Source of the DNA: Botryococcus braunii
Lineage: Eukaryota > Chlorophyta > Trebouxiophyceae
NCBI GenBank assembly: GCA_002005505.1
Contig: KV908673.1
Location: forward strand, 11,761-75,760
Reading direction: 5' to 3'
DNA: 64,000 nt
In this document: in pieces, positions 1 through 12,300 of the stretch
How the letters are laid out: every line of letters starts with the position of its first letter
Numbering within the stretch: the first letter of the stretch is position 1
The notes under the pieces: generated by a model
The model's database searches: none
The model's input: only the letters and a program-made list of their open reading frames with translations
What the model was told of the DNA's origin: nothing
Made by a program: the position numbers and the translations under genes

Positions 1-1379
1 GAGAGGTTAAAAAAAGACTGTAAGAGAGGCAGGAATGGTGTGGAGAGCAGGGGGGGAAGACTGGAATGTTGGAGTGTGTGGACTGTCAGTGAAGCGGCTG
101 GGGATGCGCCAGTGATCGAGGCCATTCCGGAGTTTGATTACGAACCAGAATACGCCTTGACAGCAGATGCGCTGAAGAGGTCGATGGGGCTGTGAACAGG
201 CGTTGGAAGCGGTGCCCAGGACGGGTGGCGGGTGTGAAGCGGTGCAAGTGGTGTTTTACTATGAGCGGGCTGGATCGCAAGAAACTTTTTTATTGGCGGC
301 CCGGATCAAAAATGGACATCCATAACGGGTGGTGGGAGGATGGCAAGTTGATCGTGGACGACAGGTGAGGCAGAGTTGGCAGGGAAACCGGAAAGCATGC
401 ACATGGGTTTTGACAGTGGGAATGTAAGAAGAGGTGAAGAAGGAGGGGTGTGGGCGTGCAGGTTCAGTGAAGTGGCTGTGTGCGTGGCGTATAGAGAGGC
501 GGATGAAGGGAGCGAGGCAGAAGAGGCGTAGAGGTGTAGGTGCCGACAGTGTGGTCGGACGTGACAAAAGCAGGTGAGGTGAGCAGGATTGGGCATGGAA
601 GTTGTCGCAAATTGAGGGCGGGGCAGATAACAAGATGATGGCATGTGGGGAAGGACAGGGTGGAGCAAGATGGACGCGGAGGCTCGGAAGGCATTGGATG
701 CGTTACAAGAAACGTGTTGATCAGTACAGCGCATACGATGGTTAACAGTACCATGCAGCCTGAACGGCAGGCTGTGGGTGGCAATAGACAAGTGCCCTGG
801 GGGTGACCAAAGACGATGGCGATTACTATATGGAGTTGCTTGTCCATTTGAAATATAGAGTAGGTGAGTCATTATGTCGGGTAGAGCGGAATGGCAGTTC
901 CGTCAGCCCGAACTGGACTAGGATTGTCTGCTGTTGTTATTGAATGTGCACAAGAAGAAATAGCTGGACTGTTAAAACTGAAGGTCTGCAACAACAAATA
1001 GCTGGAATACTAAAACTAAAGGAAAAACGACAAACGGAAAACTGCACGCGTAAAATGAGGTGCGGGCATGCGAGCCTGTAGCGTAGCAGTGGGTGATGAA
1101 CACTGACGGCTTGAAGCCAGGCCCAGGCAATCAGGGAGTGGTAGATGGGGTACCTGCATTGCAGGGGCGAATGAGTGTGGGGCAGACCGGACAGGGTCAG
1201 GATAGGAAGGAAGAGCGTGAAGATGGAAAGAATGTAAAAATGGATGAATATGCATCAAAGGCTGTGGCTCATGTGATTGGTATATGGTATTGTCTGCTGT
1301 TTGTTGATGAGATGGACAGCGCATATGCACGCAGAGAGTGTGAGGGGGTTGAGGCCTGACGGACAGCAGGGACACGGAC
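1..1379. other. Unassigned sequence, no gene recognised
   Basis: Short open frames exist on both strands, but none has a recognisable domain or convincing amino-acid composition. A short imperfect tandem duplication around 956-1021 repeats the phrase AAATAGCTGGA followed by an AAAACTGAAGG-like tail. I see no LTR, RNA gene or promoter that I can support here. Confidence 0.4.
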
Positions 1380-1920
1380 ACGGAAATAGTCGAGACACGC
1401 AGACACACAGTAGTGCGCACGTGTCGGTGTCGAGGCTTGAGAGACAGTGAGGATATGCACACGCAAACGCACATGTGGACAGACACACGCTCGCACGGAC
1501 ACACACGCAGAGACATACAGGCAGGCAGACGCAGACACGCAGCAGTAGAGGGATGCGTAACACGCACGCATGCTCGACATGCACACAGAGGCATGCATGC
1601 ACAGTCACAACCACACCGCACACACACACGGGCACACACATACACGCAGAGGCACAGACAGTGTCGGGTGGTTGGTGATGAGATGGACATTGGACAGACA
1701 GACACACACAGATGCTTGACAGTAAGACAAGCACACGGGAACGCAGAGGCAGACGCACATCGCAGGCAAGTACGCACACACAGAGGAGGGAGAAAGCTGG
1801 AGGCTGGGGGTTGAGGGAAATGGTGTAGAAGGGGATATGCACCCACATGCAAGGGCGCACATGCAGACAGATGCACATGTGGATGTCACAGACAGTCAGA
1901 AACGCACACGCAAACAGACA
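1380..1920. repeat. Degenerate CA/CACG-rich simple repeat
   Basis: This is a long run of imperfect CA dinucleotides mixed with CACG, CAGA and CACGCA words on the plus strand. It leaves all frames open by composition and produces Cys/Val/Ser-rich translations on the minus strand and Thr/His/Arg-rich ones on the plus strand. Those open frames are therefore not evidence of genes. Confidence 0.7.
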
Positions 1921-2787
1921 GGAGGGATGCTGCACATGCTGCAATATAAAAGAACAGGATTTCCATACAAAATCTACCACATTTACAGCCACAGTTTCAT
2001 GCATCATATGCTGTGCTGCTTCTGGGATCTCCTCTGAAGCATGCAGACCTTGCTGAAATTGGTTTGCGATTGCTGAAATATCCGGAAGCATGCAACCAGG
2101 TGTGGCCTCATTAGCCATAAATATGCAAGCCTGTATTACATTTTCACATGTGAATGCAATGTTGCTGACATTGTTAAAGATTGTTGTTACTATTGCAGCT
2201 GGAAGCGTTGTCATATTCATATACACCCACACAACAGTTTTGACACACTCAGACATTGCAGCAGGGGAAGAAGGCAGGTAACCAAACTTTGATTGCAGCG
2301 CGCTTACACAAAGGGCCTGGCTTGTCCACATTTTGCAGATAGACCATGCCATTCCTTGACTCATATCTACCCACCCCACTCCTGCTTTACGCATATGCGA
2401 GTATGCACTCAGCACCAACCCAGGAAGAGTGTCACTTCCAGGACATCCTTGCATCACAAAATCCACTTTGGAAGCTTTCCAACGCTTGAGAAACAAACGC
2501 ACAGCTCCCTTTACCATGAATTTTTTGATGGGACCTTCGAATCCCAGGTGTGTCCACAGCTGGTTTGCACTACCCAAGACAGCCCCTGTGATGTGACTCT
2601 TACTCATGGCAGTTGAAAATGTTTTGACACTATCTTCATCTTCCACAGTTTCTGCTACAAACAGGCAACACAACAGTTTGTGGACTTGCACTTCTATACC
2701 GCAGGTGCTGGGGATATCAGCAAATACACTGGTCCACTGTTGTAACAGTGTCTCATGGCTTACCATGACACCGACAAAGACAAGCAC
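1920..2787 (-). CDS. Possible exon of an unrecognised host protein
   Basis: About 285 open codons on the minus strand have a balanced globular composition (Trp, Met, Cys, Gln present, no low complexity), unlike the CA-rich frame that follows after 1920. The first in-frame ATG is at about 2766 (Met-Val-Ser-His-Glu). The translation looks mostly helical, with several hydrophobic stretches such as the one reading VFADIPSTCGIEVQVHKLL, but I recognise no family. A pyrimidine-rich TTATATTGCAG near 1945 could be a splice acceptor, so exon boundaries are uncertain. The open frame continues to 1255 only because the CA-rich tract has few stops, and I do not include that part. It could be an exon of a host gene or of an unrecognised mobile element. 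Confidence 0.35.
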
Positions 2788-2908
2788 CCGATTGTCAACA
2801 ACCTAAACAGCAGGCTAACAAGACTAGTGGCCTAGTGGAGTGTAGATGCAATCATGCATACATGTAAGAAAGTCATTGCTGCATTTCTTCCAGATTAAAG
2901 TTGATGCT

Positions 2909-2997
2909 TCCAGAGTCAAGCTTCAAGATTCAAGATTCCAGATTCAAGATTCAAGGGTCCAGATTCCAGATTCAAGATTCAAGATTCTAGACTCCAC
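2909..2997. repeat. Minisatellite of AGATTCAAGATTC-type units
   Basis: Tandem short units of the form (CC)AGATTCAAGATTCA repeat about six times with small changes (GGGTCC, TCTAGA variants). The tract is non-coding. Confidence 0.75.
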
Positions 2998-3204
2998 ATT
3001 CATTGCGGCTTAGCATTATGCTGTTTGGAATGCGCTGCCGATTCTTCCTGCACCACCCAACAACTGTTATGTTCAATTCTACAGAATACTGGTTGATCTT
3101 TGCAACACGTTGAAACCGTTATCCTTGACTCAACCCCGCTTTTGCACTCTGTGCTTCTATCACACCTGACACACATGGCCACACACAGTACCACATCGAC
3201 CATC

Positions 3205-3365
<161 letters not shown>

Positions 3366-3386
3366 TTCTCCACTGAAAGAACCTAT

Positions 3387-3387
3387 T

Positions 3388-3430
<43 letters not shown>

Positions 3431-3513
3431 TGTGTGTGTGTGTGTGTGGTGTGTGTGTGTGTGTGTGTGTGTTGTGTGTGTGTGTGTGTGTGTGTGGTGT
3501 ATGTGTGTGTAGT
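3387..3513. repeat. (GT)n microsatellite
   Basis: GT dinucleotide tract with occasional GGT or GTT slips, immediately downstream of the (GA)n tract. The two are separated by about 20 bp of unique sequence. Confidence 0.95.
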
Positions 3514-3728
3514 GCCTCAGTTTCGATTGTTATCGCTGAAGCGTAAACATTTCTTCCTTTCCATTATCACCTGTTTTTCTCTCTACATTTTCCTCGATGC
3601 TTCACTGAAAGCAACCTTCTGTGTGGGTGTGGGGACCCAAACACTGCCCCCCCCCCCGCCCACCCAACCCGGGCGTGCTTCTGCAGTACGTGCATGCATG
3701 TACGAGCACGATCCCGCACGCACGCACG

Positions 3729-3730
<2 letters not shown>
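3514..3730. other. Unassigned sequence with a poly-C run
   Basis: Lies between two GT microsatellites. It contains a C homopolymer run near 3647-3656 and CACGCA words. No gene is seen. Confidence 0.4.

Positions 3731-3812
<82 letters not shown>
3731..3812. repeat. (GT)n microsatellite
   Basis: About 80 bp of pure GT dinucleotide followed by GCGCGC and a C-rich run. Confidence 0.95.
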
Positions 3813-3816
<4 letters not shown>

Positions 3817-4440
3817 CCCCCCCGAGCATGCGCGAGCGCGCTGGGCAGGCGTGAAATCCCATCTCCGGTGGTCTCTATTCCTGCCACAGCACATGACCAG
3901 CTGGTGTTGGAAATGGTGCTCCGACCCGGGGGACAAGGGGCCCCTTTTCGGGGGAGGGACATGCCTTCCCTATAGAAAATTTTCTAAAGCCCCCTCCCCC
4001 TCGCCTTCCACCGCCCCCACCTCCCCTACGTTTCTTCGCTCCCTGCCCCAGACTAGTAATCCTATGCTTGCAGAGGAAAGGAAGCCTTACGACATATGTA
4101 CTTATGAGTGCACAGCAAAGGAAGCCTTATTATTAGGTGAGTGCTTACAAGTACTTATAAGTCAAGTACTTATAGGCAAGTGCATATAAGGGCATTTACG
4201 TCCAAGGATACGCGGATAAGGAAGAACGAAACAGCTCTTCCCTTTGACGGACATTGTGTTGATGTACATTTTGAAACAACAACATGCCCATTATATATAC
4301 ATTTAGTTGATGGATGGATGGATAGATTCGATGGATAGGCTTCACTCTTTGTTCTATATACATATATAAATAACTGTATATATATATATACAATCTGAGG
4401 ATGGAGGGTTTAAAATGGTTGCTTGCTGCGTTTATGTTCT
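3813..4440. other. Unassigned sequence
   Basis: C-rich to about 4060, then short repeats of the phrase AAGTACTTATA (4140-4190) and a short (TA)n run (4375-4391). I see no coding frame or element end that I can support. Confidence 0.4.
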
Positions 4441-5795
4441 TTAATAACTCACAAGTTGACTTGGGTCCTTATGCCAGAGTTTACATTGCATCCTATATTC
4501 CCCATACACCATTCCGACCTGTCCGTGGCTTTACCTGCAGCTCTGCAGTGCTTTGGCAACAGGCAGTCTCCTTGGATCTGCATCTGCGACCTCCCCACTT
4601 ACATTCAGATCTGTATTGACAGTCGGCACATCGCCTTCTACCAACCTGTGCTGCGGTTCTGTCAACTTCGTGACGCACGAGCTCTTTCGTGATAGATCCA
4701 AAGCGAGTCCAAAATGAACTGTTGTTTTTCTGATATACATCATTGAAAAGCATGGTATGGATCACGAAAATGACTAAACAGAGCCGGGTCCTTTAGGACC
4801 TGCAGTTGAACTTGCTTGCGTTGCGATCAAGTATTGCATACCGCTTACTTCCGACAAGTGTCTAACATCAGAACAAATAAACTGAAATTCAGATGGTAGC
4901 AGAAGTGGCGCAGGAGGCGAAGCTCGAACGCAGAGAAAGGCACTTCGGGATGCCAAAGCACGGAGGTGCGACAGACAAAACACAGCTTCTCATCCCGGTA
5001 GCTTTTTCCTTACCAAGCCGTAACATACTTCCCACAGTTTGTCGTTCGTCACGTCATTTTCTGAAGGAACCGCAACCTCGCATCGTCAACTCGTCACACC
5101 AGCGGCTCCACCACCTTGCTAACGCTGATTCCCCTCCCCAATACTAGTCTAGGCTGCTGCGACGGCGACTGCTTTCCCCAAGAATTTGTAAATCTTCTCA
5201 ACGCCTGCGTCCTTGCCAAGTCCGCACCTCAGCCTGCCGACATCCCAAGCTGTCAGCAACACAGCACATGACAGATTCACATCATGTGAATCACATGAAT
5301 CAGGTGGCAGTATGACGCGCCTTGAAGCGCCCCTCGACAGCGCAGCAGTACCAGCACATGGGAGGGTCACGTGGCGCGGATTCGGAATCTGGCAGGCAAG
5401 ATTGCCCCCCCAAGGCCTCTGCGGCGCTTCGACAGCGCGGCGTCACCCTGCTATACACCGCAATACAAAGCTGTACAAAGGCTGTACAAAAGGTTCCGCT
5501 CAGGCTGCCACGCCGCCCCTTCCCATCTTCCCACGCTAGATTTGCGATTTAGAGGGCTTACGGATGGCTTCCGGACCCCGGAGCTACGCCGCATCTCGGC
5601 GGAGCTGAGGCCTGCTTATTTCTGAGACAGTTGGCAACCGAATTTATTCCGAAATTATTTGTCTCCCCTACCAAAACGCGTAGATTCTTGCGCGGCCGAG
5701 GCGTTACCTCCGCGTCCCCATTATCAGCCTCCCCAGCGGGCATCCAAGGCAACCGCCCCCCGGCTGCGGAAAACCTGCACCCCATAGGGGGCAGG
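4441..5795. repeat. Tandem unit U, copy 1 (1355 bp)
   Basis: The first of two head-to-tail copies of a 1355-bp unit. It begins TTAATAACTCACAAG. The next copy begins with the same phrase at 5796, runs for 93 bp to 5888, is interrupted by copia A, and resumes at 20248-21509. The two copies are about 97% alike by eye. The longest open frames (about 70-108 codons) are not under obvious coding constraint and have no recognisable domain. The unit could be a duplicated host segment or a satellite-like unit. Without the copia insertion the array would read as two adjacent repeats. Confidence 0.85.
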
Positions 5796-5888
5796 TTAAT
5801 AACTCACAAGTTGACTTGGTTCCTTATGCCAGAGTTTACATTGCATCCTATATTCCCCATACACCATTCCGACCTGTCCGTGGCTTTA
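5796..5888. repeat. Tandem unit U, copy 2, left part (93 bp)
   Basis: Matches 4441-4533 with one mismatch seen (GGGT versus GGTT). It ends in CTTTA (5884-5888), the left target-site duplication of copia A. Confidence 0.85.
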
Positions 5889-6593
5889 TGTACAATTCTG
5901 AGCTCGGCGTATCCTGTATGACCCGGGCACGAAGGGTGATTAGCTCGTCGGCACTCTTGTTGTGTGTAGGGGAACAAGCAGTGACCGAATGTGAATGAGG
6001 ACTTGATAGGCAACAGTCAAGAGATAAGCACCCGAAGTGCCTTTAATGTCCCAATCAAGTGATTACAATGCTACTTGCTTTCTCTCATCACTCCGTAATT
6101 CAAACTACTTAATCTATGTAACTACCGATAGTCTGCATTACCAGTGTTCAACGAGGAAAACATTAGCACCAACTTAATAATATTACCTAGACCTTTCCTA
6201 ACCCATTGTCAATGAGGCTTCAGTCTCTCAACGTCAAGTTACCTGTATGACCCGGGCACGAAGGGTGATTAGCTCGTCGGCACTCTTGTTGTGTGTAGGG
6301 GAACAAGCAGTGACCGAATGTGAATGAGGACTTGATAGGCAACAGTCAAGAGATAAGCACCCGAAGTGCCTTTAATGTCCCAATCAAGTGCCTCGTCCTT
6401 GCACGCCGGTGTCATAAATCCTTTCTAGCAAACCGTGTCTGATTACCTCATCCTTCCTAATCAACGTATAATTGGTCTAGATGGGTTCTGGCAAAACTCC
6501 CAGGTTCTGCCACCTATTATTCATTGAAGTTGATCTGGCCACTATTACTCTTCTGAGGGAAAGGCACCAAAATGTTCTGTCACTATTATAACA
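5889..6593 (-). repeat. 3' LTR of copia A
   Basis: A 705-bp LTR, the same length as its partner at 19538-20242 and nearly identical to it. It contains a 147-bp internal direct repeat at 5914-6060 and 6243-6389. In element (minus) sense the upstream copy ends CATACAG and is followed by GTAACTT. The downstream copy ends CATACAG and is followed by GATACGCC and 25 nt to the LTR end. Confidence 0.93.
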
Positions 6594-6602
6594 CTTCCCC
6601 TT
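6594..6602 (-). other. Polypurine tract of copia A
   Basis: AAGGGGAAG on the minus strand directly abuts the 3' LTR, the normal place for plus-strand priming. The same purine block precedes the 3' LTRs of copia B, C, C-prime and D in this window. Confidence 0.85.
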
Positions 6603-6611
6603 GCCTTTTCC

Positions 6612-8243
6612 TCACAAAAACTTGGCCAATCCCAGAGCCTCACGATGTCCTTGAAATACTTGCCTTGTTAAAGGCTTGGTGAATATATCTGCCACATTCC
6701 TTGCAGAAGGAACGTATTTCACATCAACTTGACCCAATGCAATAGCTTCCCGCGCAAAGTGGAAGCTGATAGCGATATGCTTAGTATGCTTAGAGAACAC
6801 TGGATTTCTGAGATGATTGATACATCCCTGATTATCACAGTGAATCTTGACAATCCAAGGGGAAATCCCAATTTCCTCAAGGAATCCCTTCATCCAATTA
6901 GCCTCTTTGACAGCTGCACTTGCTGCCATGAGCTCAGCTTCTACAGTGGATGTGGCAACTGCAGATTGCTTCTTGCTCCCCCAAACTACAGCTCCACCAA
7001 ACACTCTGATGACATACCCTGTAGTGGAAAATCGATGATCTTGATCCCCACCATAATCTGCATCAACAAAACCCTCTAGCTCTGTGTCCTTCCCTCCAAG
7101 GACCAAAACGAGATCTCTGGTTGCCTTCAGATATTTCAACACTCTGATGGCTTCATTCCAGTGAGCAGTAGTCGGGGTAATCCTATATTTGGAAAGCACT
7201 CCCACCGCCTGTGAAATATCAGGCCTGGTGGTATTTGCAATGTACAACAGTGACCCAACCAGTTCACAGTACCTGTGTCCTGGTGGAAGTGGGCTTCCAG
7301 CACCAATGCTGTCACTGTTGTCCTTGGACGTAGGTCGCTGTGTGGCTACAAAATCTTTGGTCATAGGGGTGTCAGGTCCCACAGACTCCAGATCCAGCCC
7401 AAATTTCTCAACCAATGCATCAATCTTAGGGATGCAGCTTAATGAAATCAGCCCTTTATCCCTATCTCTCATCACTTGACAACCCAAGAAATCTTTCACC
7501 TCTCCTAAATCATGAATGGTGAACTCTTGCTTGAGTAACCCCTTCACTCTCTCAATCTCTCCCATTCCCTTGGAAACTATCAGCAAATCATCTACGTAAA
7601 TCAACACAAATGACTTTCCTCCATCTACTGAACACTTCACATAGACACCAGCATCACTCTTGCACACTTCATAGCCCATGGTATGCAGCTTCTCATTAAG
7701 GGTCTTATGCCATGCCCTTGGGGCTTGCTTCAGGCCATACAATGCCTTCTTCAAGCGACACACTGTGTTACCATCCCCATTTTCAAACCCAGGAGGTTGT
7801 GTGACATACACCTCCTCCTCTAATTCCCCATTCAGGAACGCAGTCTTGACATCCACCTGGTGAATTTCAAGACCCTCTTGTGCAGCCACTGACAGTAAGG
7901 CTCTCCTGGATCCATAGCTGCTAGTTGGGGCAAAGACTTCCATGACATCTACTCCAGGAATTTGCCTGCATCCTTGAGCTACCAGCCTAGCCTTAAACCT
8001 CAGCACATTGCCATGGGCATCCATTTTCACGGAAAATATCCAATGAACTGGAATCACCTTATGGCCACGAGGTCTCGGGACATACTCCATAACCTCGTGG
8101 GCATCCAAGGAATTCTGCTCTTCTTGCATAGCAGCCTTCCAATATTCCCACTGAGGGGACTTCTGTGCCTCCCTCAAGCTGGAAGGCACACTAATCTTCC
8201 CAAACCGTACCCCTGTGTGCTTCCCCTGATCTGGCTTGCTCTC
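6612..8243 (-). CDS. pol: Copia A pol, 3' part: reverse transcriptase and RNase H
   Basis: This is the downstream half of the copia A polyprotein, cut off by the insertion of copia B at 8244. It begins in the IN-RT linker (ESKPDQGKHTGVRFGK) and continues through a complete RT. Landmarks are VHWIFSVKMDAHGNVLRFKA, VDVKTAFLNGELEEEVYV and the catalytic YVDDLLIV. RNase H follows, with VDADYGGD, the TVEAELMAA glutamate, CDNQGCI and the terminal ADIFTKPL. The frame runs to a stop a few bases before the polypurine tract. Codons upstream of 8244 in this frame belong to the B LTR and are not part of the gene. RT copies genomic RNA to cDNA and RNase H removes the template, inside cytoplasmic particles. 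Confidence 0.93.
   Translation of the reverse strand, partial: ESKPDQGKHTGVRFGKISVPSSLREAQKSPQWEYWKAAMQEEQNSLDAHEVMEYVPRPRGHKVIPVHWIFSVKMDAHGNVLRFKARLVAQGCRQIPGVDVMEVFAPTSSYGSRRALLSVAAQEGLEIHQVDVKTAFLNGELEEEVYVTQPPGFENGDGNTVCRLKKALYGLKQAPRAWHKTLNEKLHTMGYEVCKSDAGVYVKCSVDGGKSFVLIYVDDLLIVSKGMGEIERVKGLLKQEFTIHDLGEVKDFLGCQVMRDRDKGLISLSCIPKIDALVEKFGLDLESVGPDTPMTKDFVATQRPTSKDNSDSIGAGSPLPPGHRYCELVGSLLYIANTTRPDISQAVGVLSKYRITPTTAHWNEAIRVLKYLKATRDLVLVLGGKDTELEGFVDADYGGDQDHRFSTTGYVIRVFGGAVVWGSKKQSAVATSTVEAELMAASAAVKEANWMKGFLEEIGISPWIVKIHCDNQGCINHLRNPVFSKHTKHIAISFHFAREAIALGQVDVKYVPSARNVADIFTKPLTRQVFQGHREALGLAKFL
8239..8243. other. Left target-site duplication of copia B (CTCTC)
   Basis: CTCTC occurs immediately left of copia B and again at 15313-15317 immediately right of it. 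This fixes the B boundaries and shows that B inserted as one unit. Confidence 0.9.
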
Positions 8244-8946
8244 TGTTGAGTTGTGAACATACATTATAGAATGCCTTGTGCTTTAGGTGATCTTCATATG
8301 TACATTATTAGGATACGGGTCCACTATCCACATAAGGTACCTCAAGACACGTTCGGATGAGGTCTATTTCGAACATAAGGTACAATCTGATTTAGATTAC
8401 GCGTTAGCGTGAAAGGACTATTAAAGCTGCGATCACCGCATAGTCGAGCAACTGGTTTGGAAAGATACTGGGCACATAAGGATGCCAGTCTTGTTCATGC
8501 AGTTGCATGTGTCTAAAAGAGCAGACAGTCGTCAAGGACTGTAGCTGGAGAGGCACGAACTTACGACCTGTCTGCTTGCTTACAGGTGCGGTGACGCAAG
8601 ATGTGTATTGGTAATGTGTTCATGTTTGATTGCTTGTTTGTAAGTGAACCATCTTAGTGGACAATCAAGTCTCCCAAACAGCTAAGGGACGGAGTCTTGA
8701 TTGAGTATAGGAAGGTACTTGCTTTCAGCCGTCAGGAGCTTATCCGTGTGTAGATGCTCATTGACAGATCAACATGTAACGGAACTGGTTTGGAAAGATA
8801 CTGGGCACATAAGGATGCCAGTCTTGTTCATGCAGTTGCATGTGTCTAAAAGAGCAGACAGTCGTCAAGGACTGTAGCTGGAGAGGCACGAACTTACGAC
8901 CTGTCTGCTTGCTTACAGGATACGCCACTGCCCATAACCTTTTACA
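8244..8946 (+). repeat. 5' LTR of copia B
   Basis: A 703-bp LTR from TGTTGAGTTG to CCTTTTACA. A 135-bp internal direct repeat occupies 8451-8585 and 8784-8918. The first copy ends TTACAG and is followed by GTGCGG. The second ends TTACAG and is followed by GATACGCC, 28 nt from the LTR end. Two ATAAGGTAC words lie in the upstream part (near 8331 and 8382). Confidence 0.95.
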
Positions 8947-8960
8947 GGTTATGTGCCCAC
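8947..8960 (+). other. Primer-binding site of copia B, initiator tRNA-Met anticodon type
   Basis: GGTTATGTGCCCAC follows the LTR directly. It differs by one base from GGTTATGGGCCCAC at the same place in copia A and C. The complement matches the anticodon arm of eukaryotic initiator tRNA-Met (UGGGCCCAUAACC, containing the CAU anticodon), not a tRNA 3' CCA end. Drosophila copia is known to prime from such an internal initiator-tRNA fragment. Confidence 0.8.
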
Positions 8961-9351
8961 ACCCTTCCAGCTGAGCCAAGGGCAGACAGGAGTGCATGGC
9001 ATCATCGGATGAATCTGTACTGGGTTTTCCACGGACTCGCCTGACGGCAAGAAGAAGTAAAAAAGGAACAACTGGATATTCACTCAGAAGGCCTACGGAC
9101 AGAGTCTTCAATATCTTGGGAAGTTTTTTTTTCCGTGAAGTGACCTGAGATTATCACCCGTCGTCGTTGTCGTGAGACCGTCAGTAGGTCCGGGTGGTCA
9201 AGCAAATGAATTGCTGAAGAATATTTTGCATATCTTGCATATTAAGGGTACATGCTAGACCTCGAAAGGGTGGAATACTTGAAAGTGCTGTGGTGCACGC
9301 CGGAAGGGTATACTTGAACCAGCTGTGTCAGGCTGAACGCTGTGAGAGCAA
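8961..9351 (+). other. Copia B 5' leader
   Basis: Untranslated region between the primer-binding site and gag-pol. It contains a T9 run at 9124-9132. The corresponding leader in B-prime starts at this poly-T (16 T there), so the run marks the truncation point of B-prime. Confidence 0.7.
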
Positions 9352-12300
9352 ATGAAGTGTATGACCAGACCTCAAACTCGTTCCCAAATCAAGGTTTCTG
9401 AAAGTAATCCCAGCAGTACAGAGACTATGGCAACACCAGCAGGAGGCAGCACGGCCTCCTCAGGAGCTGGACAGTCAGGACAGACCACTGGAGGCACTGC
9501 AGCCAGCTCGTGGGCATACACGATGAACTCCTCCAATCCCAAGATGTCTACACAGCTGAAGGCTGATCGCACTAATTTCAGTGCCTGGCGTGAAGAGCTG
9601 GAGTCTTGCGCAATGCAAAAAGGAGCAATGGGAGCGTTGGAGACAGCTATGCCTAAGACCGCAGAGAACGCAGCAGTAAAACATTTCATTTTGCAGTCTG
9701 TCCCGTCCATGTGGCACGACGAAGTCAAACAGCGGGGGAGCGCTTTTGACTTCATTCAGTGGATGGCAGACCGCTGCACTGGAGGGAAGGACAGGGAAAT
9801 CAACGAGAAGTGGATCAAGGGGCTCAAACAAGGCATGGTAAAGGGAGAGACAGTGCAAGAATGGTGCCACCGAGTCATCAGTATTGCCGCCTCCCTGGAG
9901 GCCAATAACCATCAGCTGAGCGACCGCCAGATCTGCAGGTATATGTATAAGGGACTACCTGCAGTCTTGCAGAACGACGCTTGGGCAATTACCTCCGCCA
10001 AGTCAGACCCCTGCAACATGCTGGAGACGATCCTCACTGCCATTGAGAACTTGGAGTACCAGGATATCCCGCTGGCAGAGTCAGTGCAAGTCACAGCATC
10101 AGCTGCAGCAGTTATGGCAGCAGCAGCAGCAGCCGTGCTAGCTCAGGGTGGAATCCCTGAGCCTCCCCAAGGCGCTGGAGCTGCACCGGGCGCTGGAGCA
10201 GCACCAGGAGTGGGAGCTGGAGCACCTGCTGATGGTCAGGCCCCCTATGGCCCTTCTGCTCACAACGCTGGAGGCAGGGGGCGAGGGTCTGGACGTGGCA
10301 GGAGGCCAAAGGAGGAACTGGCGTGTCGCTTCTGCAACGGGACGGGACATTTCTGGAGGGATTGCCTGGAACTGAAGAGGCTGCAAGCTCTACGTGGCAC
10401 AATGCAAGCTGCAAGTGCGGGCCCAGCTGCGTGGTGGGGCACTGGAGCTCCTCAGCAACAAGCCAGCTGGTGGGATGCTGGCCAGTCCAGAGGAGGCCCT
10501 CCCGTGTCAACCTCACATCCTCCTGGATCTGTGTCCACTATCTTCCCCTTCTTCCCAGGCTGGCATCTCCCACCACCACCTCCTCCAGGTGCTGGTGAGC
10601 CTATGTTCGTTTCGTTGAATGTGCTTACCCCTACATCTCATGGGGCTTGCAGTACCTCGTGGCTGATAGATAGTGGTGCATCGGTGCACCTTGTAAATGA
10701 TCTGTCTTTACTACACAACCCAATCATGCATGCTCAACCCCTCCCTCTTCATTTGGCCACTTCTGATGCCAAAGGAGGGATAGTTGCAACTGGGTCTGTG
10801 TGTCTGGTCAATGCCAGACAAGAGGTGTTTTGGCTGCATAATGTGCAGTGTGTGCCCACTGCACACACTAATCTGATTTCTGTCACAGGAGCCATTCAGG
10901 ATGGAGCATCATTCCTCACTGACAGTGCAGGTGGGTACACGACCATGAAAGGCCCAGCAGGCTGGTCTGGTAAGATAGCCAGAGAGCGAGGGCTGTTTTT
11001 TTTAGAATGGGTGTGTCCCGTCAAGAGCCAGCATGATGCGCAGCCACAGTCCAGTCCTCATGTGGCCTCGTATCATGCCAGGAAAGGGCACGTGTGTACA
11101 GATCGACTACTGTGGCATGCAAGGTTGGGGCATCCTGGGGTTAAGAGTATGACAAGGTTGGACAACGAAGACCTGGTCACTGGGATCAATGTGTCCCTTG
11201 CTCCATGCTCAGAGTGTTCTCCCCAGTGTGAGTCATGTATACAAGGGAAACATTCTCGCCCCCCCTTTCCAGCTTCCTCTAGGCCTGCAGAGAGTGTGTT
11301 AGATAGAGTGCATGTGGACACTGTGGGTCCCATTTCACCAGCTGCAATCACGGGAGAGCGTTTTTGGGTTACTGTTGTTGATGAAAAATCCCATCTGATA
11401 GCCTCATTGGCAGTGAAGTCGAAAGAAGCCATTCCCAAGGCCCTCATTGAGCTCTTGAAGTACTGGCAGACATTTCATGAGAAAGTGGTGAAGTGTGTGA
11501 GATCTGATCGAGGGACAGAATTTCTGAATCAGCAGTTCAAAGAATTTTGTGCTCAGCAGGGCACTAAAATGGAGACCTCAGCTCCATCCACGCCTCAGCA
11601 AAATGGACTTGCTGAGCGCATGAATCGGACTCTGAAGGAGCGCACAAGGACCCTGTTGGTGCACGCTGCAGCAGACCCTTCCTTGTGGAAGGAGGCACTG
11701 GAGTCTACCACCCTGCTGTACAACGTGGGCCCCACCACAGGCAGGCCTCTGACCCCTACTGAGATGTTCTATGGGGTAAAGCCTGATGTTGCTTCCTTGC
11801 GCACATGGGGCTGTGTGGCACATGTTCACATTCCCCCAGGTCAGCGGTCTGTATTTGGACCAAAGACCATTCCAGGCATGTTCACTGGGTATTGCCCACA
11901 GTCCAAGGTCTATAGAGTGTACGTAGGCAATGGTGTATGGAAAGAGAGCAGGGATGTTACATTCCTTGAGCATTTGAGAGGAGGGGAGAGAGTGGGTATG
12001 TCTAAGGTGCAACCTGGATCCTCTCAATGGCTCTCAGGAGCGTCCTTGCAGGGCAGGGGAGGCAATTCCAATGTCCCCAGCTCACCAACAGCCATTCCCG
12101 TGAATTTTTGGGAAGCAGAGGATGACCCAGTGGTGGAGTGCAAGCCCACTGGATCTCCTGCTACCACTGCCAGCTCTCCAGAGGATCACAGCAGGCTGAG
12201 GAGCTCAGTCGGACCTGTGGCTGGAGCCCCCAGCAGCCAGGATGGTTCCCCTGCCACTTCAGAGACCTCACAACAGTCATGGTCAGTGCTGGGCCATCTT

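Noticed and set aside
4441..5888. The 93-bp repeats at 4441 and 5796 as LTRs of a short element
   Set aside because: The 20248-21509 segment shows that they are the beginnings of two tandem 1355-bp units, not LTRs around an internal region.
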